A stretch of 6,841 nucleotides of DNA, taken from positions 1 through 6,841 of the forward strand of contig JALTLP010000083.1 of the NCBI GenBank assembly GCA_027001895.1, given 5' to 3'. Of this stretch, positions 6,097 through 6,841 are shown in pieces. The stretch is from Chromatiales bacterium (GTDB lineage: Bacteria > Pseudomonadota > Gammaproteobacteria > UBA6429 > Thiohalophilaceae). The notes below the pieces were generated by a model, which made no database searches, had not been told where the DNA came from, and was given only the letters and a program-made list of their open reading frames with translations. A program made the translations under genes and the position numbers. How positions within the stretch are numbered: the stretch's first letter is position 1; the number at the start of each line of letters is the position of its first letter.

Positions 6097-6841
6097 TTAT
6101 TGTTCTTGCTGATCTTCGCTTTGCTGGTATGCGGTCACAATTCGCTGCACAAGGGGATGACGCACAACATCTTTGGGTTTAAAAAAAGTAAAACTGATTT
6201 CATCAACTTCACTTAACACGTCGATAACATGTCTTAACCCCGACATTTGACCGCGTGGCAAATCAACCTGGGTAACATCACCAGTTACAATCACTTTTGA
6301 ACCAAAGCCAATCCGGGTTAAAAACATTTTCATTTGTTCAATCGTGGTATTTTGCGCTTCGTCGAGAATAATAAACGAATCATTCAGTGAACGGCCTCGC
6401 ATATAGGCAAGCGGTGCCACTTCAATAACATTGCGCTCCATTAATTTTGCAACATGCTCAAACCCCAGCATTTCATACAGCGCATCGTAAAGTGGCCGTA
6501 AGTAAGGGTCAATTTTTTGCGCCAGGTCGCCCGGCAAAAATCCAAGTCGTTCACCGCTTTCTACCGCCGGCCGGGTAAGAATAATGCGGTCCACCTGTTC
6601 GAGCTGCAAAGCCGCAACCGCGCTGGCAACCGCTAAATAGGTTTTACCGGTGCCCGCCGGGCCTACACCAAAGTTAATATCATGCGACTGAATGCGTGAC
6701 AGGTATTTTTTCTGGTTCGGCCCTCGCCCTCGAATATTGCCATGCTGGGTCTTGATAGCAACATCATCAATAACCTCTTCCGGCTCTTTAATATAGGATT
6801 CAACGCCAGATTGCTGTAATACAAGATTGATCGAAGCCGGG
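6097..6841 (-). CDS. ybeZ: PhoH-family ATPase YbeZ (5' end cut by window edge)
   Basis: This is a PhoH-like P-loop ATPase of the YbeZ type, found next to ybeY and thought to act with it in RNA metabolism. The frame is open to the window edge. Complete codons begin at 6840 and encode 247 residues before TAA at 6099-6097. E. coli YbeZ is about 350 residues, so around 100 N-terminal residues, including the start, lie outside. The visible part opens with a linker, then PNQKKYLSRI. The Walker A motif GPAGTGKT follows at 6663-6640, then RIILTRPAVESGERLGFLPG. The Walker B segment FIILDEAQN has Asp160/Glu161 counted from the edge. TGDVTQVDLPRGQMSGL follows, a conserved PhoH block. The C-terminus is Gln/Glu-rich (QQSEDQQEQ). 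An in-frame TTG at 6609 could be mistaken for a start, but it lies downstream of Walker A and is plainly internal. ybeY follows after 19 bases. Confidence 0.95.
   Translation of the reverse strand, partial: PASINLVLQQSGVESYIKEPEEVIDDVAIKTQHGNIRGRGPNQKKYLSRIQSHDINFGVGPAGTGKTYLAVASAVAALQLEQVDRIILTRPAVESGERLGFLPGDLAQKIDPYLRPLYDALYEMLGFEHVAKLMERNVIEVAPLAYMRGRSLNDSFIILDEAQNTTIEQMKMFLTRIGFGSKVIVTGDVTQVDLPRGQMSGLRHVIDVLSEVDEISFTFFKPKDVVRHPLVQRIVTAYQQSEDQQEQ

Noticed and set aside
6607..6609. TTG as a start codon of a short PhoH protein
   Set aside because: The frame continues upstream to the window edge and the Walker A motif (6663-6640) lies before this codon, so the TTG encodes an internal leucine.
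1..6841. Search for tRNA genes, CRISPR repeats, insertion sequences, defence or toxin-antitoxin genes
   Set aside because: The window is almost fully occupied by six conserved core genes, all gaps are 115 bases or less, and no repeated spacers, terminal inverted repeats or tRNA-like folds were seen by eye.

Overview
All six genes in this window lie on the minus strand, so transcription runs from the high-coordinate edge to the low one. The order is phoH/ybeZ (5' end cut by the edge), ybeY, corC/ybeX, lnt, leuS, lptE (3' end cut by the edge). This is the conserved ybeZ-ybeY-ybeX-lnt and leuS-lptE neighbourhood of Gammaproteobacteria. Protein motifs and moderate base composition (by eye G+C in the 40s, AT-rich gene junctions) fit a gammaproteobacterium. 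The LeuRS has no leucine-specific insertion before KMSKS, which is unlike Escherichia and Pseudomonas. I cannot name a genus.

Region by region: 6841-6097 is the PhoH-family ATPase. After a 19-base all-A/T gap comes ybeY (6077-5541), an rRNA-maturation metalloprotein. It overlaps corC (5548-4622), a CBS-domain protein, by 8 bases (ATGAATGA). A 21-base gap leads to lnt (4600-3017), the apolipoprotein N-acyltransferase. The largest intergenic space is 115 bases (3016-2902). It holds a hairpin followed by five U residues that looks like a factor-independent terminator or attenuator. leuS (2901-427) and lptE (421 to the edge) follow with only 5 bases between them.

Functionally, ybeZ-ybeY-ybeX form an RNA/ribosome-maintenance cluster. 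lnt completes lipoprotein maturation in the inner membrane. lptE encodes an outer-membrane lipoprotein of LPS export whose lipobox (LSSC, then Gly at +2) makes it a probable Lnt substrate. leuS charges tRNA-Leu. No stretch over 300 bases lacks a gene. I see no mobile element, CRISPR array, tRNA, rRNA or integration signature.

This is an ordinary core-genome region, and I found no previously undescribed system in it. The points most worth a second look are the LeuRS lacking the leucine-specific domain while keeping a four-cysteine zinc knuckle, the hairpin between lnt and leuS, the unusual residues around the first catalytic loop of Lnt, and the weak or absent Shine-Dalgarno signals at most starts.
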